A stretch of 36,187 nt of DNA from Fidelibacterota bacterium (GCA_002717765.1 PBCB01000043.1:1-36187), one strand, 5' to 3'. Positions 1 through 9,058 are shown, counted from the stretch's first letter. Numbers and translations: made by a program. The notes: generated by a model from the letters alone, not told the origin.

Positions 1-28
1 CCGATGTTTGTCGAGGGGTTTATTGAGA

Positions 29-47
29 GACAACTGGTATCGTTGTC
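29..47 (-). terminator. Possible 3' hairpin after tRNA-Lys
   Basis: A perfect 6-bp inverted repeat (GACAAC / GTTGTC, 7-nt loop) lies 3 nt beyond the tRNA 3' end on the minus strand. It could be a processing or termination hairpin. No U tract follows, so the call is weak. The remaining bases 1-28 hold nothing I recognise. Confidence 0.25.
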
Positions 48-50
48 GTG

Positions 51-123
51 TGACTCGGGTGAGACTCGAACTCACGGCCAATGGCTTAAAAGGCCACTGC
101 TCTACCAACTGAGCTACCGAGTC
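51..123 (-). tRNA. tRNA-Lys (anticodon UUU)
   Basis: Read on the minus strand, a full cloverleaf is visible: acceptor stem GACTCGG / CCGAGTC, D-arm GCTCAGTTGGTAGAGC, anticodon stem GTGGC / GCCAT with loop CTTTTAA (anticodon UUU at 88-90), and T-arm GTGAGTTCGAGTCTCAC. The discriminator base is A. The next bases are CAC rather than CCA, so the CCA end must be added after transcription, as is common in the Bacteroidota and relatives. It lies 81 bp downstream of the Rieske gene on the same strand. Confidence 0.96.
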
Positions 124-204
124 AATAAAAAAAGTATAAAATTGAAGACTTAAATTACATACGATTCAATAATTGCTAAAGTGATTAATAATTAATAAGA
201 AAAA

Positions 205-1320
205 TTATTTATTTAGTTTACTTAAATAATAATTATCAAAAGTAGATAACAGACTTTCCCTTGTTGAGTATGGTCCTGGGGTATATTTTTTTGATTTTAT
301 TCCTAATTGAGATAATTCTGAGATCTCCCAATCCTGTTTATTAGTATTATCCCAAAATTCGATCGCATCACTGTAATTACGCTTTGGACTATTTTTTTGC
401 AAGAACAACCATGAGCATGTGACTTTACATTTACTAGGAGAGAGTGGTACAACAATATGGTACATTACATAGTCTGGGTGAAGACTAATCAACATATTTG
501 GGAATAAAGAGTAATAATATACACGATTTAGATTTTGTTTTGTGACCCCAGGTATTGGTTGCGAAGATAGTTTACCACTTTTTGTTATGCTTTTTTTATC
601 TTCATTAAGGGTCATAAATCCACCAAGAAATGGCCCTTCATAGAGATCATTTTCTCCACTAGTAAAATGGTGAATTTTTGCTAATTCTGGATGGATAGTT
701 GGACAGTGATAGCACTCATTATAATTTTGGATAACCAATTTCCAATTAGCTTTTATAGTATAATCTTTTTGTTTTATTGTTTTTAGTTCAGAGAGTTGCC
801 AATCATTAAATTTATTTTTTAATGGTTTAAAAAAATTTTGAAAATTTTCCGGATTATCTGATAAGCATATAAAAATAAAACCATTCCAGTCTTTAGTTAG
901 TATTTTGTTTAATGGATAATCCTTTTTATTAAAATCATCAACATCATCCATGTTTGGTGCGCCTACTAAATTTCCATCTAAGTTATATGTCCAGCCATGA
1001 TATTTACATTGTATTGTTTTAGAAAGATTCCCTTTTTGATTTATACAAATTCTAGTACCGCGATGTCGACAAACATTGAAAAATCCTTTTAATTGATTTT
1101 TTTCATTTCTAATGATAATTACACTTTCGTTACCTATTTCAAATGTTATATAGTTCCCTTTATTTTTTATATCATTTGAACGGCCAACACAAAACCAGTT
1201 TTCATAAAAAATATTTTTTAGTTCTTGATCAAATATATTTTTATTGGAATAGTATTTACCATTTAGAGTTTTTGCACCATTTATAAGTGTAGTAGCAGTT
1301 TTGTGGTATTTTTTTACCAT
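205..1320 (-). CDS. Rieske non-heme iron oxygenase, alpha-subunit type
   Basis: 371 residues. The Rieske [2Fe-2S] ligands are Cys84-x-His86 and Cys105-x2-His108. The catalytic motif NECYHCPTIHPE (201-212) supplies His205 and His210 as iron ligands, with Asp330 in the QDW motif as the likely third. This motif style resembles choline monooxygenase and the glycine betaine monooxygenase GbcA, enzymes that hydroxylate N-methyl or N-alkyl groups using O2 and electrons from a reductase. No reductase gene is in the window, so electrons must come from elsewhere. It is the last gene of a six-gene minus-strand operon; its ATG overlaps the stop of the upstream FAD gene by 7 nt, which suggests translational coupling. 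The family is clear; the substrate is not. The operon context favours a methylated amine. Confidence 0.9.
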   Translation of the reverse strand: MVKKYHKTATTLINGAKTLNGKYYSNKNIFDQELKNIFYENWFCVGRSNDIKNKGNYITFEIGNESVIIIRNEKNQLKGFFNVCRHRGTRICINQKGNLSKTIQCKYHGWTYNLDGNLVGAPNMDDVDDFNKKDYPLNKILTKDWNGFIFICLSDNPENFQNFFKPLKNKFNDWQLSELKTIKQKDYTIKANWKLVIQNYNECYHCPTIHPELAKIHHFTSGENDLYEGPFLGGFMTLNEDKKSITKSGKLSSQPIPGVTKQNLNRVYYYSLFPNMLISLHPDYVMYHIVVPLSPSKCKVTCSWLFLQKNSPKRNYSDAIEFWDNTNKQDWEISELSQLGIKSKKYTPGPYSTRESLLSTFDNYYLSKLNK

Positions 1321-2885
1321 TGATTTAATATATTTTTTGCTGCATTATACCCATTAGTCCCATGTAATCCTCCTCCAGGATGTGTTCCTGGACCACAAAT
1401 AAAAAGATTTTCAATAGGTGTATTGTATTGAGCTGAGCTAATTGTGGGACGCATAAACATAAATTGATCTAGTGTCATTTCACCATGATTTATATTTCCT
1501 TCATTTAGACAAAACTCTTTTTCTATATCCAAAGGAGATAAAATTATTGATGATTCAATCAAAGATGAAAAATTTGGGATAATACGTTCTATAACTTTAA
1601 TGACATTTTTTTCTAATAGATTATTGGATTTATTATCCCAAATTTTATTGCGTAGATGGTATGGTGCATACTGTACTGTCGCAGATAAAACATGTTTACC
1701 TGATTTAGAAAAATCAGGGTCAATCGCACTTGGAATATTAAACTCTACGTAAGGGTTCTCTGATATTTTTCCATACTTAACTCCATCAGAAGCACGCTCT
1801 AATGATTCTAATGTAGAACAGATTGAGAAATTGCTCCCCATCTGATTTGGATCTATTCCTTTAATATTAGGGATGCTTTTAATTGCAAAATGAATTCGAG
1901 CAGTACTACCTCTATATTTGATATTTTGTAACTGATTTAGAAAATTAGGGTCAAGGTTTGATGCGCCTACAAGATTAATGAATGTATTATTGGGGTCAAG
2001 ACCTGAAATTATTTTTTCTGTTTTTATAATGTCTCCATTATCAAGAACCACACCCTCACAACTTTTTTGGTTTAATTTAATAGATTTTACTTTTGAATTA
2101 GTTCGAATTTCTACTCCATAAGATATTGCAATATTTTTTAATGTATTAGCAAGCTCAACAGTACCTCCTTTAATAGAAAATGAATTGTGGAATACATTAT
2201 TAGAATAAAGGTGTTGATGCAATAAATTATATCCTGTTCCTGCAGAATAAGGGCCAAATGACAGATGATGTATTCCAGCTGAGGATATTGAACTACGCAA
2301 CAATTCATTTTCAAACCATTCATCCACTAGTTCGTTCATCATCATTGGTGCAACTCTTAATAAATCTACTATTCCTCTAGAACCTTGTTTCAAAAAGGGA
2401 TTTATCATTGGTTTCAGTGATAGAATATCTGAAAAGTTTAGATTTGGTAATTTAGGTGGATTAATTGAATATAATTTTTCTAAAAATTTGGTTATTTTAT
2501 TTATATAAACGACAAAATTTTCCCATTTAGTAGAATCTTTTTTCGATAATTTGGAAATAGAATCTGCTGTTATTAAGGAGTCTTTATTGAAAAAAATATG
2601 TTTTCCATTTTCTCCCAATGCAATCCGGACCACATTAGGTTTGATGAATTTTAAACCATTATTTTCAAGCTCAAGTTCTTTTAATACTCTAGGGTCTATC
2701 CATTTTATACTATCATAAATCATATTACATTTATATCCATCACCAAATTCTAAGCTAGAGGACAATCCACCTATTTCATTTCTTGCTTCTAATAGTAGAA
2801 CTTTTTTTCCTTTTTTGCCTAACATCGTAGCAGCAACTAGGCTATTTATCCCACTTCCAATTACAATTGAATTATAATTTGTCAT
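1314..2885 (-). CDS. PYROXD2-like FAD oxidoreductase (COG1233 type), copy A
   Basis: 523 residues. The N-terminal Rossmann motif GSGINS (10-15) followed by LLLEARNEIGG binds the ADP part of FAD. The C-terminal motif LFICGPGTHPGGG is the hallmark of the phytoene-desaturase-like group that includes PYROXD2. The family name suggests carotenoid desaturation, but the PYROXD2 branch is poorly characterised and the motif differs from true CrtI, so carotenoid synthesis is unlikely; there are also no carotenoid genes nearby. It follows copy B with a 1-nt TAATG overlap and overlaps the Rieske start by 7 nt. Copy A looks more AT-rich than copy B. It probably oxidises an operon intermediate such as an N-methylamine; this is inference. 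Confidence 0.82.
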   Translation of the reverse strand: MTNYNSIVIGSGINSLVAATMLGKKGKKVLLLEARNEIGGLSSSLEFGDGYKCNMIYDSIKWIDPRVLKELELENNGLKFIKPNVVRIALGENGKHIFFNKDSLITADSISKLSKKDSTKWENFVVYINKITKFLEKLYSINPPKLPNLNFSDILSLKPMINPFLKQGSRGIVDLLRVAPMMMNELVDEWFENELLRSSISSAGIHHLSFGPYSAGTGYNLLHQHLYSNNVFHNSFSIKGGTVELANTLKNIAISYGVEIRTNSKVKSIKLNQKSCEGVVLDNGDIIKTEKIISGLDPNNTFINLVGASNLDPNFLNQLQNIKYRGSTARIHFAIKSIPNIKGIDPNQMGSNFSICSTLESLERASDGVKYGKISENPYVEFNIPSAIDPDFSKSGKHVLSATVQYAPYHLRNKIWDNKSNNLLEKNVIKVIERIIPNFSSLIESSIILSPLDIEKEFCLNEGNINHGEMTLDQFMFMRPTISSAQYNTPIENLFICGPGTHPGGGLHGTNGYNAAKNILNQW

Positions 2886-4456
2886 TACAAAATACCTAGA
2901 ATCTTTTTTGCCGCCATTTCACCAGGAGACCCTGTTATCCCACCACCAGGATGGGTACCCGATCCACATTGATAATAGTTTCTTATTGGCGTTGTATAGT
3001 CTGCCCAACGTACTGCTGGGCGCAAAGAGAAAAGCTGCTGTATTGTTAATTCTCCATGAAAAATATTTCCCTCAGTAAGACCAAAAGTAGATTCTAAATC
3101 AGATGGTGTCAAGATCTGTCTATGTAGTATAATATCTTTTATATTAGGTGCATATTGAGCTAATGTATCAACCACAGCGTCTCCAAAAGCTTCCCGCTTT
3201 TGGTCATTCCAACCACCATTAATGTTATAAGGAGCATATTGGACAAAACAAGACATTACATGTTTCCCAGGAGGGGCCATTTCAGGGTCTAACACGGAAG
3301 GAAGAATTATATCCATAAAAGGTTTTTTAGAAAAATTCCCATACTTAGCATCATCATAAGCATTTTCTAAATGATCATAGCTAGGGCTTATTGATATTGC
3401 ACCGCGGAGGTGATGTCCTTCACCAGGTAAACAAGTGAAATCAGGAAGCCCATCTAATGCAAGGTTAACTTTTCCTGATGAACCTCTGATACGAAAGTTT
3501 TTAATATCTCTAACAAATTCATTCGGCAATTCATTCTCGTTCACTAAGTTCAAGAATGATTGTTTTGGGTCTAAACCTGAGACTACTATATCAGAATGGA
3601 ATTCATCTCCATTGTCTAGTGCCACACCAACTGCTTTATTATTTTTAATTATTACATTACTGACAGCAGCTTCTGTTTTGATTTCGGCACCAAAATGCTG
3701 AGCGGATCTAGCAATAGCCATACTTACTTCGCCAGTACCACCTTTTTGAAAACCCCAAGCGCGAAAAGCACCATCAATATCTCCCATATAATGATGGAGC
3801 ATAACATATGCAGATCCTGGAGACCGAGGCCCCATAAAAGTGCCGATAATACCACTCGCAGACATGGTTGCTTTTAATGGCTCAAACTCAAACCATTCAT
3901 CTAAAAAATCTGCTGAACTCATTGTCATAAGTTTTGTTAAATACTCAAACTGTTCTGAGCTTAAAGTTTTTACATGATCTAATAACTTTTTTGTATTAAA
4001 CAAGTCAGAAATAGAAGGCCTAATGGCGTTAGGTGCTATTGTCTCAAGTATAGGCCTAACAGCCATACCAATTTGACCCATAAGAGGACCAAATCTTGTA
4101 TATGCTTCTGCATCACGTAATGAATGTCTTGCTATCTCACGATAAGTTTGATCACTATCTGCAGTTCGGATTAAATAGTCATCTTCTAATGGTGTAAATG
4201 TGCTTTCTAATGGAAGGATCTCTAGCCCGAATTTTGGTAACTTAAGTTCTCGAATCACGTTTGCCTTCATTAAACTTACAACATATGAGCAAACTGAAAA
4301 TTTAAATCCCGGGAAAACCTCTTCAGTTACTGCTGCGCCTCCAAGAATATATCTTTTTTCTAATACTAAAACTTTTTTGCCAGCTCGCCCTAGATATGCT
4401 GCCATTGTTAAACCATTATGGCCACCACCAATTACAATTGCATCATATTTTTTCAT
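2885..4456 (-). CDS. PYROXD2-like FAD oxidoreductase (COG1233 type), copy B
   Basis: 523 residues from the preferred ATG at 4456. That ATG overlaps the TGA of the upstream GcvT-like gene (ATGA), the usual sign of coupling; an in-frame ATG at 4465 would add three residues. The FAD motif is GGGHNG (10-15) followed by LVLEKRYILGG, and the C-terminal motif is CGSGTHPGGG. It is a clear paralogue of copy A: both are 523 residues long and share blocks such as DEWFE, VSGLDP/ISGLDP, HVMSCFVQYAPY/HVLSATVQYAPY and EGNI.HGE.T. Two such genes in tandem may form a heteromer or act on successive intermediates. The gene appears less AT-rich than copy A, which may mean slower drift under stronger constraint or a separate origin. 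Confidence 0.83.
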   Translation of the reverse strand: MKKYDAIVIGGGHNGLTMAAYLGRAGKKVLVLEKRYILGGAAVTEEVFPGFKFSVCSYVVSLMKANVIRELKLPKFGLEILPLESTFTPLEDDYLIRTADSDQTYREIARHSLRDAEAYTRFGPLMGQIGMAVRPILETIAPNAIRPSISDLFNTKKLLDHVKTLSSEQFEYLTKLMTMSSADFLDEWFEFEPLKATMSASGIIGTFMGPRSPGSAYVMLHHYMGDIDGAFRAWGFQKGGTGEVSMAIARSAQHFGAEIKTEAAVSNVIIKNNKAVGVALDNGDEFHSDIVVSGLDPKQSFLNLVNENELPNEFVRDIKNFRIRGSSGKVNLALDGLPDFTCLPGEGHHLRGAISISPSYDHLENAYDDAKYGNFSKKPFMDIILPSVLDPEMAPPGKHVMSCFVQYAPYNINGGWNDQKREAFGDAVVDTLAQYAPNIKDIILHRQILTPSDLESTFGLTEGNIFHGELTIQQLFSLRPAVRWADYTTPIRNYYQCGSGTHPGGGITGSPGEMAAKKILGIL

Positions 4457-5682
4457 ACTGGGCATGAACGCTTTCTTTCAGGATTGAAAAAAGGTGTCTT
4501 AACAACTTCTGCCTTAGTTGTTTTCTTGAAATGTTCTACCTTTATTTCAAACTCTAATTCGGTTCCATTTTGTGAGTAGTCGCTTTTTAAATGGGCTAAT
4601 GCTATATATCTTTTTAAGATAGGTGACCAAGTCCCACTGGTTGCATATCCGACTTGATTTCTATTATAATATATAGGAGTACTGGTACGCCATGCGGTAG
4701 AGGGTAATCCCGGGGCCAGACCAGCATTACGATAATGATTTTCAAGCTCAGACCATTCAATTTCAATACCAACAAATTCCCACTCAGGACCGCGGTCAAA
4801 TTCTTTTTCCAATGCAATTTTTCCTATAAAATCATTTTTTTTCAATTTAACTGCCCAACCTAAACCTAGTTCAAATGGAGAAGATTTTCGCGATTCAATT
4901 ATAGCATGGCGAGAAGAAATATAGTCTACATCAAGTAGTATTAATCCTGCTTCTATTCTTGCAATATCTAAAGCATGAAGACCTGTAGGTGTTATTCCAT
5001 AAGAGGCACCTTTTTTTAATAAAAGATCCCAAATCAATAAAGCATTCTCAGAGTCCATCCATATTTCGTAACCAAGGTCACCAGTATAGCCTGTGCGAGA
5101 TATAGATACTGGAATACCATTAAAACTTGTGTTAATCATCCAAAAAAACTTCAGTTCATTAAGTGAGGCTTCTGAAATAGAATTTAAAATTTCTCTAGAG
5201 TTTGGTCCTTGAAGTGCAAGTGCGGCTGTTGTTTCTGAATCATCTTTTATTTTAACATTTAAACCTGAAGCTATATGTAAAATCCAATCTAGGTTAGGTT
5301 CTGCACTTGTAATTCTAAATTTATTTTCTGATAGTCTTTGGATAGTTCCATCATCTATAACTTTCCCATTCTCGTCACACCAGGGTGTATACATAACCTG
5401 TCCAATTTTGCATATTTTTATATTTCTTGTAACTAGTCTATCCAAAAGAGCTAAAGCATCTTTACCTTCAATCAGATATTTTTTTAAAGGAGAAATATCT
5501 AATAATGCAGCTTTAGTGCGAATAGCAAAATATTCATTATCATGTGTTAGTTCATAGTTTGTAGCTGATAAATATCCAGACCATCTTCTCCATTCTTGAG
5601 ATTCATTTAATTTTGATGTTCGATCAAAAAATGGTGAAAGTTTGAGATTGGTATTTGCTGTAAACTTATTATGCTCAGCCAT
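4453..5682 (-). CDS. GcvT-like aminomethyltransferase (THF-dependent)
   Basis: 409 residues from the ATG at 5682, which overlaps the TAA of the upstream gene as TAATG; an in-frame start at 5715 would add 11 residues that lie inside that gene. Family blocks include TKAALLDIS near the N terminus, GKVIDDGTIQRL (the Asp pair matches the THF-site Asp of GcvT), ALALQGP, SRTGYTGDLGYEIW, ARIEAGL and GYATSGTWSP. Glycine cleavage T proteins and their relatives (dimethylglycine and sarcosine dehydrogenase tails, DmdA) pass a one-carbon unit from a methylated substrate to tetrahydrofolate. Next to FAD oxidoreductases and a Rieske oxygenase it most likely captures the one-carbon unit released by demethylation. 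It is not the glycine cleavage gene: gcvH and gcvP are absent. Confidence 0.82.
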   Translation of the reverse strand: MAEHNKFTANTNLKLSPFFDRTSKLNESQEWRRWSGYLSATNYELTHDNEYFAIRTKAALLDISPLKKYLIEGKDALALLDRLVTRNIKICKIGQVMYTPWCDENGKVIDDGTIQRLSENKFRITSAEPNLDWILHIASGLNVKIKDDSETTAALALQGPNSREILNSISEASLNELKFFWMINTSFNGIPVSISRTGYTGDLGYEIWMDSENALLIWDLLLKKGASYGITPTGLHALDIARIEAGLILLDVDYISSRHAIIESRKSSPFELGLGWAVKLKKNDFIGKIALEKEFDRGPEWEFVGIEIEWSELENHYRNAGLAPGLPSTAWRTSTPIYYNRNQVGYATSGTWSPILKRYIALAHLKSDYSQNGTELEFEIKVEHFKKTTKAEVVKTPFFNPERKRSCPV

Positions 5683-6596
5683 TAATTTGTCCTTAAAAAT
5701 GGACGTGTTAAGCATGTTGGTCCCCCTGCACCCTTGATTGAAATTTCAGAGCCGTCATATGTATATACTTCTACACCTTTTTTTTCTAGTAATTGTTTTG
5801 TCACTGGATTACCACTTATCATGATTACTTTTTTTTGAGATACGGCCAATACATTGCATCCCATTGATTCATATTCATCATCTGGGACATTGATTAGCTC
5901 TATATTTCGATTAAGAAGGTATTTTATAAATGATACTGGAAGCAATCTAGAATATACTAGATAGAGATTATGATCAATTGGACTAAGATTACTCATCAAG
6001 TGTAAACAGTCTTCAGGTCCATTCCAGTGTGGAATTGGAACACTGATAATATCTTTAATTTGATTCGATAATAACTTTTTTAATTGTTTTATACCTTCAC
6101 TATTTGTCCGATAACCTTCTCCAACAGCAATAGTATTTTCATCAATCCATACAATATCTCCACCTTCAATGGTTCCAGGTGCTTTTATTTTTCCAAGTAT
6201 TGGGATATTGATAGATTTAAAATAATTTTTCACGCTTTTTATTTCTGATATTCTATTTTTTTTCCCCATATTGCATAGTATAACGCCCTTATTTGTGATG
6301 ATACATGAATCATGAGTATATATAGAATCAAGAGAGGTGGAATCATCTTTCGATAAATAATGTAATTCAATATTAAATGATTTTAATAGGTTAATGAATT
6401 TTTCATAATCCTTAATCGCTTTATTAAAATCTGGAGCTTTAGAATAATTAAGACCTAGATATTGGTTGTTTATTGTATTTTGACTTATAAAAGCATTTTT
6501 TGGGTGTTTTAATAATATTTTTTTTATTGGATCAACCATGCTGTGGTTATTAGTTGGACTGTTTACTTGATCAGTAAAAAATGTATTTTCTACCAT
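5682..6596 (-). CDS. DDAH / arginine deiminase superfamily amidinohydrolase
   Basis: 304 residues of the guanidino-group modifying (beta/alpha propeller) fold. The catalytic set is visible: Asp96 in THDSC, Glu144 and Asp147 in GTIEGGD, His199 in CLHLMS and the nucleophile Cys295 in GGPTCLTRP near the C terminus. Known members hydrolyse dimethylarginine to citrulline plus dimethylamine, deiminate arginine, or transfer amidino groups. The length fits DDAH-type monofunctional hydrolases rather than the roughly 400-residue arginine deiminases. The start overlaps the end of the upstream lyase gene by 7 nt (ATGGTAG). An internal ATG at 6539 is possible. The guanidino substrate is unknown; a methylated arginine would fit the demethylating neighbours. 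Confidence 0.82.
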   Translation of the reverse strand: MVENTFFTDQVNSPTNNHSMVDPIKKILLKHPKNAFISQNTINNQYLGLNYSKAPDFNKAIKDYEKFINLLKSFNIELHYLSKDDSTSLDSIYTHDSCIITNKGVILCNMGKKNRISEIKSVKNYFKSINIPILGKIKAPGTIEGGDIVWIDENTIAVGEGYRTNSEGIKQLKKLLSNQIKDIISVPIPHWNGPEDCLHLMSNLSPIDHNLYLVYSRLLPVSFIKYLLNRNIELINVPDDEYESMGCNVLAVSQKKVIMISGNPVTKQLLEKKGVEVYTYDGSEISIKGAGGPTCLTRPFLRTN

Positions 6597-7528
6597 GGTA
6601 GTGTATCCATATCAACATTTCCACCAGTAAGAATTAAGCCAATTCGCTTATTATAAAATTTCTTTTTATTTGAAAGTATAGCTGCCAATACTATTGAGCA
6701 GGAAGGCTCAATAATAATTTTCATCCTTTGCCATATCATTTTCATTGATTGAATTATCATTTCTTCTGATACTAGTATAATTTCATCAACATGTTTTAGA
6801 ATAATTGGAAAAGTAATTGTACCTACTTGTGCTCTTAATCCATCTGCAATAGTATCAGTTGTTTTATTGGGTATTATTTTTTTGCTCTTAATTGATTGGT
6901 AAGTATCATCTGCATTTTTTGGTTCTGCGCCATATACTTTTATATTAGTGTTAATAGTTTTTGCCGTTAATAAAGTACCAGCTAGTAAACCACCACCGCT
7001 TACTGGAGCAATGATAATATCAAGGTCGGGAATTTTTTCTAATAGTTCTTTAGCAGCTGTTCCTTGTCCAGCAATAATATTTTTATCATTGTAGGGGTGT
7101 ACAACCGTATAGCCAGTCTCTTTGACCATTTTATTTAAAGTATTTTCTCTAGCTTTAATATTTGGCTCACAGAATATGATTTCGCCTCCATATCTTTCTA
7201 CGTTATCTACTTTAACTTTTGGAGTATTATCAGGCATGATAACTTTAACACTCGTGTCAAGTTTTTTTGCCGCTGATGCAAGAGCTGCGCCATGATTTCC
7301 TGATGAGGTTGTGATAACACCATTTTCTAATTGTTCTTTGGATAGCTGAAGAATTTTGTTGGTTGCTCCTCTAATTTTAAATGAGCCAGTTTTTTGAAAA
7401 TTATCGCATTTAAAAAATATGCTAGATTTTGTCTCTTCATTTATATTCTCGCATGTGAAAACTGGCGTATTATGAATAAAATTTGAAATTCTATCATGGG
7501 CAGATTTAATGTGATTAAAGTTTACCAT
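6590..7528 (-). CDS. Fold-type II PLP enzyme, threonine dehydratase / serine racemase family
   Basis: 312 residues, first gene of the minus-strand operon. The PLP lysine is Lys51 in GSFKIRGA; the cofactor-ring motif is SSGNHG (75-80), the phosphate loop SGGGL (177-181), and the C terminus has LTGGNVD. There is no ACT regulatory domain, so it resembles catabolic or single-domain members (serine racemase, threo-3-hydroxyaspartate ammonia-lyase, EutB of hydroxyectoine use) rather than biosynthetic IlvA. Such enzymes remove ammonia or water from beta-hydroxy amino acids. Here it may act on a hydroxylated amino acid made or released by the operon; that role is inferred. The 67-bp gap to the divergent decarboxylase must hold the promoters for both directions. 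Confidence 0.85.
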   Translation of the reverse strand: MVNFNHIKSAHDRISNFIHNTPVFTCENINEETKSSIFFKCDNFQKTGSFKIRGATNKILQLSKEQLENGVITTSSGNHGAALASAAKKLDTSVKVIMPDNTPKVKVDNVERYGGEIIFCEPNIKARENTLNKMVKETGYTVVHPYNDKNIIAGQGTAAKELLEKIPDLDIIIAPVSGGGLLAGTLLTAKTINTNIKVYGAEPKNADDTYQSIKSKKIIPNKTTDTIADGLRAQVGTITFPIILKHVDEIILVSEEMIIQSMKMIWQRMKIIIEPSCSIVLAAILSNKKKFYNKRIGLILTGGNVDMDTLPW

Positions 7529-7610
7529 AACAAGAAGTTAATATTAAAAAATACCGTATGTCTTAAATTTTAGAGGTCTATAAAAAATATCAAAAGTGAA
7601 AGAACTAGCT

Positions 7611-9050
7611 ATGAAAGAAAATAAATCGATACATATGAGTAGTAAAGAATTCAGAGAATATGGATATTCTGTTATTGATTGGATAGCAGACTATTATGAT
7701 GGGATTGAAAAATACCCAGTGAAATCTCAGGTTTCTCCTGGTGACATAAGATCTAGCCTAAAAAAAAATCCCCCCAAATCTGGGGAGTCTATGGAAAACA
7801 TATTAAAAGATATTGACAGATTGATAATGCCTGGAATAACACATTGGCAGTCTCCTATGTTTTTTGGGTATTTTCCTACAAATACAAGTGGACCTTCAAT
7901 TTTGGCGGATCTTATCTCAAGTGGACTTGGTGTTAATGGTATGTTATGGGAAACTAGTCCATCATGCACTGAATTAGAAATTCATGTACTTGATTGGCTT
8001 GCTGATATGCTGAACCTTCCAAATGATTTTAAATCTGTTAATAATGGTGGAGGAGTAATCCAAGACACTGCCTCTAGTGCATCTTTGTGTGCTATGATTG
8101 CAGCGAGAGAGAGGAAAAACAGAGGTAAATCAAACTTATATGGTTTAAAAGATAATCTTGTAGTTTATGTTTCTTCAGAAACTCATTCTTCCATCGAAAA
8201 AGCAGCTATGATTTCTGGAATTGGATCACAAAATGTAAGATTTATTGAAGTAAATGAAGATTTTTCCATGAATGTTAACAGCTTGAAAAAACAAATCAAA
8301 AAAGATATTGGGAATGGTAGTATCCCATTTTTTATTTGCGCTTCTATAGGTACAACATCAAGTACTGGAATAGACTCTATAAAAGAAATAGGTAAAATCT
8401 GTAATCAATATGATTTATGGATGCATGTTGATGCTGCAATGGCAGGCACTGCTTCGCTCTGCCCAGAGTATCAGTATATTCAAGATGGACTGAACTACGC
8501 TGATAGTTATTTATTTAACCCGCATAAATGGATGTTGACCAACTTTGATTGTTCTTGTTTATTCATTAAAAACCAAAAGGCATTAACTAGCGCTTTAGAA
8601 ATCATGCCTGAATATCTTAAGACAGAGCACTCTAACACTGATAAGGTTACTGATTACCGTGATTGGCAAATTCCTCTTGGAAGAAGATTTAGGGCTCTTA
8701 AATTATGGTCAGTAATACGATATTATGGAACTAGTGGATTACAAAATTATATCCGAAACCATATTGAATTAGCACAACAATTTTTTTCATGGGTTAAAAA
8801 TGATAATAGATTTGAAATAATGGCACCAGCTCCGTTAAACCTAGTTTGTTTCAGAGTAAAAGGCGATGACGATTTAAATCAGGCATTACTAAAATATATA
8901 AATGATTCTGGTGAGATATTGATTACACACACAAAGCTCAATAATAGATATACTCTTAGATTTTGTGTAGGGCAAACCCATACAAATATGAGTCACATCA
9001 AATTAGCATGGGACTTAATTAGAAATGGTTTAGATAAAGTTATGAAATAA
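7611..9050 (+). CDS. Aromatic-L-amino-acid decarboxylase (group II PLP decarboxylase)
   Basis: 479 residues from the ATG at 7611; a GTG at 7596 is also in frame and would add five residues, and no good Shine-Dalgarno decides between them. The PLP motif NPHKWMLTNFDC holds the Schiff-base lysine (residue 306 from the ATG); HVDAAMAGTA supplies the Asp that contacts the pyridine nitrogen, and SSETHSSIEKAA the His that stacks on PLP. The N terminus with ITHWQSPMFFGYF matches the TDC/DDC family, which makes tryptamine, tyramine or dopamine plus CO2. It is transcribed away from the Rieske operon and converges on queF with an 8-bp gap. The precise amino acid cannot be told; the arrangement suggests it may feed an amine to the neighbouring catabolic operons, but it could also be independent. 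Confidence 0.9.
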   Translation: MKENKSIHMSSKEFREYGYSVIDWIADYYDGIEKYPVKSQVSPGDIRSSLKKNPPKSGESMENILKDIDRLIMPGITHWQSPMFFGYFPTNTSGPSILADLISSGLGVNGMLWETSPSCTELEIHVLDWLADMLNLPNDFKSVNNGGGVIQDTASSASLCAMIAARERKNRGKSNLYGLKDNLVVYVSSETHSSIEKAAMISGIGSQNVRFIEVNEDFSMNVNSLKKQIKKDIGNGSIPFFICASIGTTSSTGIDSIKEIGKICNQYDLWMHVDAAMAGTASLCPEYQYIQDGLNYADSYLFNPHKWMLTNFDCSCLFIKNQKALTSALEIMPEYLKTEHSNTDKVTDYRDWQIPLGRRFRALKLWSVIRYYGTSGLQNYIRNHIELAQQFFSWVKNDNRFEIMAPAPLNLVCFRVKGDDDLNQALLKYINDSGEILITHTKLNNRYTLRFCVGQTHTNMSHIKLAWDLIRNGLDKVMK

Positions 9051-9058
9051 GCTATTAA

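Noticed and set aside
1314..4456. Phytoene desaturase / carotenoid synthesis
   Set aside because: C-terminal motif is PYROXD2-like, and no phytoene synthase or other carotenoid gene is nearby.
3435..4487. Plus-strand open frames inside the FAD oxidoreductase gene
   Set aside because: Antisense shadows of a well-supported coding frame, with no recognisable domain.
4453..5682. DMSP demethylase (DmdA)
   Set aside because: It is GcvT-like, but the neighbours are amine and guanidino enzymes, and I see no feature specific to DmdA; the general family call is safer.
205..9050. Hydroxyectoine utilisation cluster (eutABC/doe)
   Set aside because: The lyase resembles EutB and aminotransferases and dehydrogenases lie nearby, but ectoine hydrolase (DoeA/EutD), DoeB and EutC homologues are absent.
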